A stretch of DNA of 29,123 bases. It comes from CAYUXU01 sp964489695 (lineage in GTDB: Bacteria; Bacillota_I; Bacilli_A; Erysipelotrichales; Erysipelotrichaceae). Shown in pieces: positions 15,501-24,160 of the stretch. Under the pieces are notes generated by a model, which was not told where the DNA came from, made no database searches, and was given only the letters and a program-made list of their open reading frames with translations. Position numbers and translations under genes: made by a program. Positions within the stretch are counted from its first letter, which is position 1; every line of letters begins with the position of its first letter. The stretch covers positions 1-29,123 of the forward strand of contig CAZAZP010000013.1 in assembly GCA_964489695.1 (NCBI GenBank). Direction: 5' to 3'.

Positions 15501-16859
15501 TTATTTTGGAAAAGAATTCTCAATTTCAGTAATCGCAATTTGGTAATTCAAATCAGTCCGTAATAACTTCTCAATTTTATCAGTGGCGTTTAAGACCGTA
15601 GAGTGATCACGGTTCCCAAATTCTTTCCCAATGGCGAAAAACGATAAGTCTAAATGTTTTCGACAAAGATACATGGCAATATGGCGGGCGATCACTAAAT
15701 TTTTACTGCGGTTTGGTGATGCTAATTGGGCTACTTTAAAGCCATAGAAATCAGCTACTCGTTTTTTGATTAAACCAATGGTTATTTCTTTATTGGGTAA
15801 GGTATGGTTTTTAAAGGCTTCTAACGCAATATTGATATCAATTTTTTCAATATTGAAGGTAATCGCATAAAAGATTAACCGATTGACTGCCCCTTCCAAA
15901 CTTCTAATATCACTAGAGAAATTAGTAGCTAAATATTCTAAAACCGAGTTATCTAAGATTTCTAAATCAACTGCTTGTAATTCAATCTTTTTCTTTAAAA
16001 TCGCAATCGCCGTTTCAAATTCCGGTGAAGTGATCCCCACTGATAAACCAGAATTAAAGCGACTGACTAAACGACTTTCTAAGCCTTTAATCTCAGCGGG
16101 TAAACGATCACAGGTAATAACGACTTGTTTATTACTATTGACAAGATTATTAAAGATTTGAAAGAAAACTTCATGAGTTTTTTCTTTCCCAGCAATAAAT
16201 TGAATATCATCAACTAAAAAGACATCTAAGCTATTAAGATTATCTTTAAATTCATCAATTGTTCGATTATTAAGAGCTTCAACCATCTTTTCAATAAAGT
16301 CTAAACTACTTAAATAAAGAATCCGTAAATGGTCGTGTTTAATTTTAATTTCATTACCGATAGCATGCAGTAGGTGGGTTTTTCCTAAACCAGAATTACC
16401 GAAAATAAAAACGGGATTAAAGTATTTTCCGGGTTGATTAGCACAAGTTAAAGCAGCGGTATAAGTTTCCTTATTGGAGGGCCCCACCACAAAGCTATCA
16501 AAAGTAAATTGTTTTAACAGATTATCTTCAATCGTGGCGAGCGGTAAACTAGTATTATCTAGTCGGGTTAGCGGTTCTAGTTCTTTGGCATAATAAATAT
16601 TACAAAGGACATTTTTATCAATGACTTGAGCTAAACTTTCTTCGATTAAGTCTTTATCTTGTTGGAGAATAATTTTTTGGAAGTTATTTGAGACAGTTAT
16701 GACAGCGGCCTGATCATTTAACTCATAAAGGGTAGAATCTAAGTAATAAACGGAAAAAATCGATAAAGCACTATTACCAAGTTTTTGTTTCAATTTGTCT
16801 TTAATAATAGTTAAAGTATCTTCCCAAATATTTTTTAATTGATGATCGACGCTAAGCAT
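15501..16859 (-). CDS. dnaA: Chromosomal replication initiator DnaA
   Basis: DnaA binds boxes in oriC and melts the origin. Domain I covers about 1-90. Domain III is an AAA+ ATPase with Walker A GNSGLGKTH and Walker B VFLVDDIQFI. Domain IV carries the DNA-binding signature GNRDHSTVLNATDKI near the C-terminus. The 452-aa length is normal, with a short domain II linker. AGGGGAAG lies before the ATG at 16859. Its upstream region is the DnaA-box cluster, so autoregulation by DnaA is likely; the promoter itself is not clear (a TAAAAT about 40 bases upstream is the best candidate). Confidence 0.98.
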   Translation of the reverse strand: MLSVDHQLKNIWEDTLTIIKDKLKQKLGNSALSIFSVYYLDSTLYELNDQAAVITVSNNFQKIILQQDKDLIEESLAQVIDKNVLCNIYYAKELEPLTRLDNTSLPLATIEDNLLKQFTFDSFVVGPSNKETYTAALTCANQPGKYFNPVFIFGNSGLGKTHLLHAIGNEIKIKHDHLRILYLSSLDFIEKMVEALNNRTIDEFKDNLNSLDVFLVDDIQFIAGKEKTHEVFFQIFNNLVNSNKQVVITCDRLPAEIKGLESRLVSRFNSGLSVGITSPEFETAIAILKKKIELQAVDLEILDNSVLEYLATNFSSDIRSLEGAVNRLIFYAITFNIEKIDINIALEAFKNHTLPNKEITIGLIKKRVADFYGFKVAQLASPNRSKNLVIARHIAMYLCRKHLDLSFFAIGKEFGNRDHSTVLNATDKIEKLLRTDLNYQIAITEIENSFPK

Positions 16860-16860
16860 A

Positions 16861-17222
16861 TTTTCTTCCCCTGAGTAGTTTCATTTTAGCTTATTTTTGG
16901 TTTAATTGCTATGTAATTTTTAAGCTAAAAAAGTTATCCACCGTTTATTCTAGCGGATATTTATTGATTTAAGTCACTAATTTAAAGTTACACACAATAT
17001 TAACAAAAGTTATCCACATTTTATACACACTTAGTTACTCACGGTGGAAAACTAGGATAACTAGTTATTTAAAGAGGGTTTGTTGCTGAGTTAAATCTTT
17101 AAAAAATCACTTTTTATCAACTATCAAGCACTTTTCCCCACTATTAACAACGGTGGATAAAGCTAACTTTTTATTGGGGATAAATACTTAGGTTATTGGT
17201 TTAAACTTCAGTTTAGGATAAA
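16861..17222. other. Replication origin oriC (DnaA-box cluster)
   Basis: The gene-free region between dnaA and rpmH holds one perfect DnaA box, TTATCCACA (17010-17018), and near-perfect ones: TTATCCACC (16934-16942), TTATACACA (17021-17029), GGTGGATAA (17152-17160) and TGGGGATAA (17175-17183). Weaker seven-of-nine matches lie at 16988-16996, 17043-17051 and 17132-17140. AT-rich stretches (16943-16987, 17060-17130) could be the unwinding site. ATAACTAGTTAT (17057-17068) is a perfect palindrome. Divergent dnaA and rpmH flank it, as in other Firmicutes. Confidence 0.9.
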
Positions 17223-17251
17223 TTGACATTTATCTTGAGATTAGCTATAAT
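17223..17251 (+). promoter_or_regulatory. Consensus promoter of rpmH
   Basis: TTGACA (17223-17228) and TATAAT (17246-17251), separated by exactly 17 bases, form a full-consensus sigma-A promoter, fitting the high demand for ribosomal protein L34. The palindrome AGCAATTGCT (17257-17266) covers the likely start site. Confidence 0.93.
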
Positions 17252-17293
17252 CAATAAGCAATTGCTCAAGTAGACGTACTGGAGGTGTAAGCT

Positions 17294-17428
17294 ATGAAAA
17301 GAACTTATCAGCCGAGCAAAAGAAAACACCAAAAAGTCCATGGATTCAGAGCTAGAATGAAAACTGTTGGCGGACGTCGCGTGTTAGCTCGCCGTCGGGC
17401 CAAAGGGCGTATTGAACTGTCGGCCTAA
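17294..17428 (+). CDS. rpmH: 50S ribosomal protein L34
   Basis: This 44-aa, very basic protein begins MKRTYQPSKRKHQKVHGF and continues with the invariant RARMKTVGGRRVLARRRAKGR core of L34. It is a structural protein of the large ribosomal subunit. GGAGGTG (17281-17287) is a strong ribosome site. It follows a consensus promoter and precedes a terminator-like hairpin that separates it from rnpA, which would allow much higher L34 expression. Confidence 0.97.
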   Translation: MKRTYQPSKRKHQKVHGFRARMKTVGGRRVLARRRAKGRIELSA

Positions 17429-17430
17429 TC

Positions 17431-17454
17431 AGTCACCTGGTGGTGACTTTTTTT
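17431..17454 (+). terminator. Attenuating terminator between rpmH and rnpA
   Basis: AGTCACC (17431-17437) pairs with GGTGACT (17442-17448) around a TGGT loop, and T residues run to 17454. It ends three bases before the rnpA ATG. Partial termination here would lower rnpA, yidC and jag relative to rpmH. The hairpin also contains the only GGTGG sequence that could serve rnpA as a ribosome site. Confidence 0.8.
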
Positions 17455-17457
17455 AAC

Positions 17458-17820
17458 ATGAAAAAAGCTTTACGGATTAGAAAAAATCAAGAGTTTCAAT
17501 CGATCATTGCCGAAAAAAAGTTTATCGCAAATGATTGTTTTGTGATTTATTATCAGCCTAAAAAGGTTGACCAGTCGCGGAAGGGAATTTCCGTGGGGAA
17601 GAAAATGGGACCAGCAGTCGTTAGAAATAAAATTAAACGGCAGGTACGGGCGATGTTACGGAATAAAGATTTTCAAAATATAGCGTTTGACTGTATAATA
17701 ATAGTACGGCTGAAATTTCTCAGTCAATCATATGCGCAAAATGAAACATGCTTAAGGCAGCTGTTTCATAAAATTAAAGTTAAAGAAGGAGAATACCATG
17801 TTCAAAAGCAAGCAACATAA
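17458..17820 (+). CDS. rnpA: Ribonuclease P protein component
   Basis: RnpA is the protein cofactor of RNase P, which removes 5' leaders from pre-tRNAs. The 120-aa protein starts MKKALRIRKNQEF and carries the RNR motif RNKIKRQVR near the middle. The start at 17458 is chosen for this family-typical N-terminus; GTG at 17440 would extend it into the terminator hairpin. There is no separate Shine-Dalgarno sequence in the nine bases before the ATG. The 3' end overlaps yidC by 23 bp and contains the yidC ribosome site. Confidence 0.94.
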   Translation: MKKALRIRKNQEFQSIIAEKKFIANDCFVIYYQPKKVDQSRKGISVGKKMGPAVVRNKIKRQVRAMLRNKDFQNIAFDCIIIVRLKFLSQSYAQNETCLRQLFHKIKVKEGEYHVQKQAT

Positions 17821-18670
17821 AATCGTTATTTCTAGCCTTATCTTACTTTTGGTACTAAGTGGTTGTGCAAAAGAAATTACGATTACCCCTGATAAAATAA
17901 TTACCTTAGATACTCATTTTTGGTCTTTTTTCCAAAAGGAGTGGTTTAATGGTATTTTTGTTTATCCCTTTGCTCAAATTATTAATTATTTAGCCCCTTT
18001 TATTGGTGTAGTTTTATCAATAGGCTTCGCGACCGTGTTAGTTAACTTACTAACCTTTCCTTTAACGATTAAGTCCACGGCTTCTAGTCAAAAAATGCAA
18101 GCCATTCAACCAGAAATGGATAAAATCAAAAAGAAATACGAAGGTTTGAAAGATCAAAACTCATTAATGCGTCAACAACAAGAAATCAGTATGCTGTATA
18201 AGAAAAATGATATTAGTATTGGTAGTACCTTTTTAGGCATCTTTATTACTTTCCCAATCATGATTGCTTTTTTAAGCGTGATGCGTCGGACGGCTGCGGT
18301 AATTGATGGTACGTTTGTGGGATTACCTTTAAAAGTTACGATCGGTGAAGGTTTTGCTTTCGGGCGAGGCAATTGGTTATATTTAGTAGTCTTTATTTTA
18401 ATGGGTTTATCCCAATTTGTGTCGATGATGTTACCGGCTTACTTAGCGAAACGGCAACTTAAAAAAGAACGGAAAATTAAAGCTTACGCGCAACCAGCTA
18501 AGCAACAAGATAGCCAACAAACTATGATGTATACGATGTTAGCTTTAATCTTAGTCATGTCATATTCTTGGCCGACCGCGATGTCAGTTTACTGGTTTTT
18601 CTCATCGATGATGAATATCTTTAAAACGTTATACACTACCTTTTTCTATAAAGGTAAAGGAGCCATTTAG
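17798..18670 (+). CDS. yidC: Membrane protein insertase YidC/SpoIIIJ family
   Basis: This insertase places membrane proteins with or after SecYEG. It is a Gram-positive type: a 290-aa lipoprotein with lipobox LSGC (Cys23) and five predicted membrane segments, without the large periplasmic domain of E. coli YidC. The charged cytoplasmic loop after the first core helix is visible (EMDKIKKKYEGLKDQNS). AAAGAAGGAG precedes the ATG inside rnpA, so it is co-translated. The next gene, jag, follows by two bases, the usual spoIIIJ-jag pairing. Confidence 0.95.
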   Translation: MFKSKQHKIVISSLILLLVLSGCAKEITITPDKIITLDTHFWSFFQKEWFNGIFVYPFAQIINYLAPFIGVVLSIGFATVLVNLLTFPLTIKSTASSQKMQAIQPEMDKIKKKYEGLKDQNSLMRQQQEISMLYKKNDISIGSTFLGIFITFPIMIAFLSVMRRTAAVIDGTFVGLPLKVTIGEGFAFGRGNWLYLVVFILMGLSQFVSMMLPAYLAKRQLKKERKIKAYAQPAKQQDSQQTMMYTMLALILVMSYSWPTAMSVYWFFSSMMNIFKTLYTTFFYKGKGAI

Positions 18671-18672
18671 TA

Positions 18673-19278
18673 GTGCAAGAGTATGAAGGAAAAAATATCG
18701 AGGAAATCCTAGCCCAAGTCGCTGAAGCCCAAAACGTGAACGTGGCTGATTTGGGTTATGAAATTATCGAAGAAAAAGAAGGTATTTTTGGTTTAGGGAA
18801 ACGGGTCGTAGCTAGCGTTTATAGTTATAAAGATGTGGCCTTGTTTATCCAAGAATACTTAGATAATTTCTTTTCCAATTTAGGTTTACCCGCTAATGTG
18901 GCAGTTGAGTTTGATGGTAAGGTTTATGCGGTTAATTTAAACGCTGAAAACAATGCGGTGATTATTGGTCGTGGTGGTCAAACCTTACAATCACTTACTA
19001 CAGTATTACGCGCTGTTGTAAACGCTAAATTTAAAAAACGCTTAATTGTGTCAGTCGATATTAATAACTATAAAGCTGATCGTTATGAAAAACTCAAGTC
19101 ACTAGCTTATCGGGTCGCTAAAAGCGTCCAGAATTCAAAAGTTAGTGTCAAACTTGATCCCATGCCCAGTGATGAGCGGCGGATCATTCACAACTATTTA
19201 ACCAAGATGGAACATATCCAAACTATTAGTGAAGGTGAAGGCCAAAGTCGCCGGTTAGTCATAAGTTATAAGAAATAG
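18673..19278 (+). CDS. jag: RNA-binding protein Jag/KhpB (EloR)
   Basis: This 201-aa cytoplasmic RNA-binding protein has three parts: an N-terminal Jag domain (about 1-50, with GIFGLGKR), a KH domain with IIGRGGQTLQ (GxxG) near residues 97-106, and a C-terminal R3H domain with the ERRIIHNYL motif. Translation starts with GTG two bases after yidC; AAAGGAG sits 10 bases upstream inside yidC. Relatives in Streptococcus affect cell elongation and bind RNA together with KhpA. A terminator overlaps the stop codon. Confidence 0.93.
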   Translation: MQEYEGKNIEEILAQVAEAQNVNVADLGYEIIEEKEGIFGLGKRVVASVYSYKDVALFIQEYLDNFFSNLGLPANVAVEFDGKVYAVNLNAENNAVIIGRGGQTLQSLTTVLRAVVNAKFKKRLIVSVDINNYKADRYEKLKSLAYRVAKSVQNSKVSVKLDPMPSDERRIIHNYLTKMEHIQTISEGEGQSRRLVISYKK

Positions 19279-19299
19279 CTGATTGAGATCAGCTTTTTT
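19277..19299 (+). terminator. Terminator after jag
   Basis: AGCTGAT (19277-19283) pairs with ATCAGCT (19288-19294), loop TGAG, followed by T residues. It starts inside the jag stop codon and ends the rpmH-rnpA-yidC-jag operon. Confidence 0.88.
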
Positions 19300-19308
19300 G
19301 TATCTAAA

Positions 19309-19337
19309 TTGAGATGTAAAAGAAAATATGGTATCTT
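19309..19337 (+). promoter_or_regulatory. Promoter of the ABC exporter pair
   Basis: TTGAGA (19309-19314) and TATCTT (19332-19337) with 17-base spacing, and TG one base before the -10 (extended -10). An ATG at 19328 lies within it, so translation must begin further downstream. Confidence 0.6.
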
Positions 19338-19384
19338 ATTTTAAGTTGCTTATTTTCTTTTTTAAACTGCTAGGAAGGAAAATT

Positions 19385-21103
19385 ATGTATAAAGAAATAT
19401 TGAGTGATGTTAAAAAAGTCAAAAGAGAATCTATTTTAGCCCCAACCTTTGTGGCACTTGAAGTTATCGCAAATTCGTCGATTCCCTTTGTGATGGCTTA
19501 TTTAATTGATGAGGGAATCCGCGCTAACAATTTTGATTTAACTTGGCAAATTGGCTTGTTATTATTAGTTGCTAGTGCGGGGGCTTTATTTTTTGGTTAT
19601 TCCGCCGGTAAAAACGCTGCGAAAGCTGCGACGGGTTTTGCGGCTCATTTGCGTAGTCATATGTTTTTAAAGATTCAGACCTTTTCATTTCGGAATATTG
19701 ATTATTTTTCAACTTCAAGTTTAGTCACCCGGATGACAACTGATGTTAACTTTGTCCAAAATGCTTATCAAATGATGGTACGAGTGGCTTTTCGGGCGCC
19801 GTTAATGTTATTAATGTCGTTTTTTATGATCTTACAAATTAATTTAGAATTAGGGTTAGTCTTTTTAGCCACTTTACCTTTTTTAGGTGGAGGACTATTT
19901 TTAATTATTAAGTTTGCTCATCCAATTTTTGTTCGATCATTTAAAGAATATGATGTACTAAATGAAACAGTCCAAGAAAACCTTCATGGTATCCGGACCG
20001 TAAAATCCTATGTACGCGAAGACTATGAAACTAAGAAGTTCACCGAACGTTCAACGTTACTGTATAAATTATTCCGCAAAGCGGAACGCTTAGTAGCACT
20101 GAATAATCCGTTAATGAATTTATCCTTATTAATCACTCGGATTTTAATCTTTTATAAAGCGGCTCAATTAATTGCTTATGAGACAATGACAACTGGTCAG
20201 TTAGCTAGTATTATGACTTATTCGATGCAAATTTTAATGAGTCTAATGATGCTTTCAATGATTTTTGTTATGATTATTATTTCCAAAGCTTCACTTGATC
20301 GGATTGGCGAAGTATTAGTCACTCAAGCTGATTTAACCAGCCCCGCCAACGCCTTAACTGAAATTAATTCTGGTTCAGTTGTGTTTGAAAATGTCAGTTT
20401 TAGTTATCAAGCCGAACAAAAAAGACAAGTCTTAAGTCACGTCAATTTGACTTTTAAGGCGGGCGAGACCATTGGGATAATCGGTGGAACGGGTTCCTCT
20501 AAAACGAGTCTAGTTCAATTAATCCCGCGACTTTATGATGTAAGTCAAGGGGCGGTGTTTGTGGATGGTCATGATGTAAGAAAATATGACTTAACGACTT
20601 TGCGGGATAGTGTCGCGATGGTCTTACAAAATAACACCCTATTTTCCGGTACAATCAAAGAAAATCTCCGCTGGGGTAATCCTCAGGCCACTGATGAACA
20701 GTTGATTGAAGTATGTAAAACCGCGCAAGCTCATGATTTTATTATGAGTTTTGAAGAGGGTTATGATACCCACATTGAACAAGGCGGTAGTAACGTTTCT
20801 GGTGGCCAAAAACAACGGTTAACGATTGCTCGGGCGTTACTTAAAAAGCCCAAGATTATTATCTTTGATGATTCAACTAGTGCAGTTGATACAAAAACCG
20901 ATGCTTTATTACAAGCTAGTTTAAAGACGGCCCATCAAGCCACGACTAAAATTATTATTGCCCAACGGTTAAGTTCAATTATGGAAGCTGATAAGATCGT
21001 AGTCTTAGATGATGGTCAAGTCTTCGCGGTTGGAACCCATGATGAATTATTAAAGAGTTGTTCAATTTATCAAGAAATTTATGCCTCACAACAGGAGGGT
21101 GAA
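19385..21103 (+). CDS. ABC exporter half-transporter, degenerate-site subunit
   Basis: This type IV ABC exporter half has an N-terminal six-helix membrane domain (about 1-300) and a C-terminal ATPase. The coding sequence is 573 aa; its TAA stop is at 21104-21106. The start at 19385 is supported by AGGAAGGA just upstream and by the promoter overlapping the earlier ATG at 19328. Walker A is GGTGSSKT (367-374) and the signature is VSGGQ. Walker B is IIIFDDS with Asp496 where the catalytic Glu is expected. This pattern is typical of the non-canonical partner in heterodimeric exporters such as TM287/288, LmrCD and BmrCD. The partner gene starts one base after the stop. Substrate is unknown; multidrug or lipid export are usual for such pairs. 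Confidence 0.9.
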
Positions 21104-21107
21104 TAAG

Positions 21108-22713
21108 ATGCAAAGAATGCGATCCTCAAAAACGATGACGTTATCAGATGATGTTAATAAATCTAGTACTTTAAAGCGCTTATTGCAATTAGCCGCGAAA
21201 GGTAATGGTCTAAGATATTTTATCGTGATTAGTGCGATGTTAATCGCTGCCTATATTAATGTTTTATTCGCGACTTATTTACGGATTTTTATTGATGATT
21301 ATTTAGAACCATTATTAATTAGTGATGTATTAGATTTTGGTCCGATTACGGCTTTTTTAATCAAGGTCTTTGTGGTAAGTCTTGTTGGTGTGTTGGCAGG
21401 ATTAATTTCTAGTCAAATTACCGTGGAGATTGCTCAGGGGGTCATTCGTGGTGTCCGAGAAAAGATGTTTGCGCATATGCAAAAATTACCTTTGAAGTTC
21501 TTTGATACCAATGCCTTTGGGGACGTGATGAGTTATTACACTAATGATACTGATACGTTAAACCAAATGCTTTCACAAAGTATTCCCCAATTTTTCTCAT
21601 CCGGAGTCACTATTTTCTTTGTCGTGATTGCGATGTGGCAAACTAGTATTATTTTAACCTTAGTCGTCTTTTTCTTAGTAATTTTTATGATTCAAATTAC
21701 GAAGCATTTAGGTGGTAAGAGTCGTTACTTCTTTAAAGCGCGCCAAGAAGCCGTCGGGAAACTAAACGGTTATGTGGAAGAAATGGTAACTGGTCAAAAA
21801 GTTATTAAAGTCTTTAACCATGAACAAGCCGCGATTGAAGAATTTGAAAAATTAAATAATGATGTCCGTAGTAATGCGGAAAGTGCGAGTAAATTTGCGA
21901 ATATCTTTTTCCCAATTATGATGAACTTTGGGAACTTACAATATATTATCTTAGCGATGGTGGGTGGTTGGTTAGTCTTAAAAGGCCATCAGTCCTTAAC
22001 CACTGGAGCGATTATTGCTTTTTTAACGTTATCAAAAAGCTTTAGTAATCCGGTCACCCAAGTCTCCCAACAAATTAATTCTATTACGATGGCGTTAGCT
22101 GGAGCAGATCGGATCTTTAAACTAATGGATGAACCAATCGAAATTGATGAAGGCGTCTATGAATTAGTCGATTTGAAGTTAAATACCCCAGAATTAGTAA
22201 TTGCCCAAGAAAAAACTGGCCGTTGGGCTTGGCGGAATACAGTTGACGCTTCAGCTCCATTAATTGAGTTTCAAGGTGAAGTTTATTTAACCGAAGTTAA
22301 CTTTAGTTATGTAGCGGATAAGCCGGTCTTAAATGAAGTCTCGGTCTATGCTCGTAAAGGAGAAAAGGTCGCGTTAGTTGGTGCGACCGGTGCTGGTAAA
22401 ACAACGATTACCAATTTAATTAACCGTTTTTATGATATTAATGATGGTTCAATTACGATTGATGGCATTGGAGTTAAAGAGATTAAAAAAGCGGCGTTAC
22501 GCAAAGCTTTAGGGATGGTCTTACAAGATACTAGCCTATTTACTGGTACTGTGATGGAAAATATCCGTTATGGTGATTTANNNNNNNNNNNNNNNNNNNN
22601 NNNNNNNNNNNNNNNNNNNNNNNNNNNNNNNNNNNNNNNNNNNNNNNNNNNNNNNNNNNNNNNNNNNNNNNNNNNNNNNNGACTTATATATGGGTAAATT
22701 TGAACTAGAATAA
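21108..22713 (+). CDS. ABC exporter half-transporter, partner subunit (interrupted by gap)
   Basis: This is the second half of the exporter. The start at 21108 follows GGAGGGT inside the end of the first gene. The membrane domain spans about 30-340, Walker A is GATGAGKT (425-432), and the Q-loop VLQDTSLFTGTV is intact. The sequence then runs into 100 N after ENIRYGDL (residue 491). Beyond the gap, DLYMGKFELE and TAA (22681-22713) match the usual C-terminus of this family, but only in a frame that needs a gap length divisible by three. The signature, Walker B, catalytic Glu and switch His are hidden. The gene is probably intact in the organism and only unassembled here. Confidence 0.85.
22581..22680. 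other. Assembly gap (100 N)
   Basis: Exactly 100 N, a conventional placeholder. By alignment to the sister subunit in this window, about 130 residues (roughly 390 bases) are missing, so the true gap is probably longer than shown. Confidence 0.9.
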
Positions 22714-22737
22714 ACCAAGGTAAAACTTGGTTTTTTT
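22712..22737 (+). terminator. Terminator after the ABC exporter pair
   Basis: AAACCAAG (22712-22719) pairs with CTTGGTTT (22726-22733), followed by further T. It overlaps the stop codon proposed for the second exporter gene. Confidence 0.85.
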
Positions 22738-22782
22738 CTAAACTACTTAAAATTTGATAAGATAAAGACAAGGAGGAGTAAC

Positions 22783-23622
22783 ATGAAACAATCTTTTAAC
22801 TTAGCTAACGGGGTCAGTGTTCCCGCAATTGGTTTTGGGACTTGGCAGGTTGAACCAGGTGAAGTGACTAAACAGGCGGTGCTACAAGGCCTAAAGCAGG
22901 GTTATCGCCACGTTGATACCGCTACCGCTTATCATAATGAAGCGAGTGTTGGAGAAGCGATTAAAGCTAGTGGTTTAAAACGTGAAGAAATATTTATTAC
23001 TACCAAATTATCTAATCAAGTGGGGACGTATACGGAAGCCATCGCAGCGATTGAAAATAGTTTAGCCTTACTTCAAGTCGATTATTTAGACTTATACTTA
23101 ATCCATTGTCCTAACCCGCTCGCCTTTCGGGCTGACTGGGCTACCCGCAACGCTGAATGTTATCGGGCGCTGGAAGAGATGTATGAAGCTGGTAAAATTA
23201 GAGCGATTGGCGTAAGTAACTTTTTAATTCACCATTTTGAAGCACTAGCTAAAACGTGGCGCATTAAACCGCAAGTCAATCAGATCTTTATCACCCCCGG
23301 CACCGTAAAACATGATGTAATTGAATACTGTCAAAATAACGGGATTGTACTTGAAGCATATAGTACGTTAGGTCGAGGCCATATTGTTAATAATCCTATC
23401 ATGCTTGAGCTCGGTCAGAAATACCAAAAAACACCAGCCCAATTAACGATTAGGTGGTGTTTACAACAAGGTTATATTACATTAGTTAAAACTATTACTG
23501 AAGCACGGATGATTGAAAATCTGTTAATTGATGATTTTGAAATAAGTCCTACTGATATGGAAATTATCTCCACCTTACCCGGGGCGAAGCCCTTTAGTGA
23601 TCCTGATCAGTGGAATTTCTAA
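22783..23622 (+). CDS. Aldo/keto reductase
   Basis: This 279-aa cytoplasmic NAD(P)H-dependent oxidoreductase has the AKR barrel. The catalytic tetrad is complete: Asp45 and Tyr50 in HVDTATAYHNE, Lys75 in FITTKL and His108 in YLIHCP. GKIRAIGVSNF (about 137-147) and the C-terminal cofactor-binding region with IRWCLQQGYITLVKT are typical. Closest types are 2,5-diketo-D-gluconate reductase/YvgN-like enzymes that reduce methylglyoxal and other aldehydes; the substrate cannot be fixed. AGGAGG lies before the ATG. It has its own terminator downstream, shared with dps. Confidence 0.93.
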   Translation: MKQSFNLANGVSVPAIGFGTWQVEPGEVTKQAVLQGLKQGYRHVDTATAYHNEASVGEAIKASGLKREEIFITTKLSNQVGTYTEAIAAIENSLALLQVDYLDLYLIHCPNPLAFRADWATRNAECYRALEEMYEAGKIRAIGVSNFLIHHFEALAKTWRIKPQVNQIFITPGTVKHDVIEYCQNNGIVLEAYSTLGRGHIVNNPIMLELGQKYQKTPAQLTIRWCLQQGYITLVKTITEARMIENLLIDDFEISPTDMEIISTLPGAKPFSDPDQWNF

Positions 23623-23623
23623 A

Positions 23624-23653
23624 AAAAGACGACCTAATTAAGTCGTCTTTTTA
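23624..23653. terminator. Bidirectional terminator between aldo/keto reductase and dps
   Basis: AAAAGACGAC (23624-23633) pairs with GTCGTCTTTT (23642-23651) around eight bases. T runs occur on both strands, serving both convergent genes. Confidence 0.9.
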
Positions 23654-23655
23654 CT

Positions 23656-24090
23656 TTAGCGGAGATAAGCTCCTAACATCCAAAGGGTTTTTTCATATTT
23701 AGCTAAATAACCAGTAAACATATCAGCCGTAACCACGTCGGTAGCTTCTTCGGCTAAGGAAACAATGCCTTTAGTTTCAGCTGCCAAATATTTCAAATCA
23801 GCGATTAAAGTTTCAACTGCATCTTTTGAATCAATATCGTGATCAGCCAGCTCTTTAATTTTTGTTAAAGCTAAAGCACCTTTTAAGCTACCAACGGGCT
23901 TTAAGTTTAAAGCTAACATTCTTTCCGCTACTTCATCGATAATTTCAGTGGTTTCATCATAGAGTTCTTCAAATCTTACGTGTAACGTAAAAAATGATTT
24001 TCCAACTACATACCAGTGTAAGTTATGTAGCTTTGTGTACATGACAGTTTGATCAGCTAAATAAGCATTTAATTTTTCAGATAGTGACAT
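23656..24090 (-). CDS. dps: Dps family ferritin-like DNA-protection protein
   Basis: Dps forms 12-subunit shells that oxidise and store iron and protect DNA from peroxide. The 144-aa four-helix protein has the inter-subunit ferroxidase ligands at expected spacing: His25 (LHNLHWYVVG), His37 (TLHVRF), Glu41, Asp52 and Glu56 (IDEVAER). There is no long basic N-terminal tail, so DNA binding may be weak, as in Listeria-type Dps. AAAGGAG precedes the ATG and a good promoter lies just upstream. Regulation by a peroxide or iron sensor is usual, but no PerR box is recognisable. Confidence 0.94.
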   Translation of the reverse strand: MSLSEKLNAYLADQTVMYTKLHNLHWYVVGKSFFTLHVRFEELYDETTEIIDEVAERMLALNLKPVGSLKGALALTKIKELADHDIDSKDAVETLIADLKYLAAETKGIVSLAEEATDVVTADMFTGYLAKYEKTLWMLGAYLR

Positions 24091-24114
24091 ATTTTCTTCT
24101 CCTTTTACTCTTTT

Positions 24115-24143
24115 ATTATACGCTTAATCAACCCCAGATTCAA
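24115..24143 (-). promoter_or_regulatory. Promoter of dps with flanking direct repeats
   Basis: TTGAAT (24143-24138) and a perfect TATAAT (24120-24115) are 17 bases apart on the minus strand. GATTAAGC occurs twice in the same direction (24158-24151 and 24129-24122), 29 bases apart, flanking the -35 box. Confidence 0.75.
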
Positions 24144-24160
24144 GATGGATGCTTAATCTG

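Noticed and set aside
15880..16170. Antisense open frames over dnaA, gyrA, pepF and the importer genes
   Set aside because: They mirror real genes, have no ribosome sites and encode low-complexity sequence without recognisable domains.
19328..19384. Upstream ATG start for the first ABC exporter gene
   Set aside because: The ATG at 19328 lies inside the likely promoter and has no ribosome site; 19385 has AGGAAGGA.
22681..22697. LIYG C-terminus of the second exporter gene read straight through the gap
   Set aside because: The frame depends on an arbitrary 100-N gap. DLYMGKFELE in another frame fits the family.
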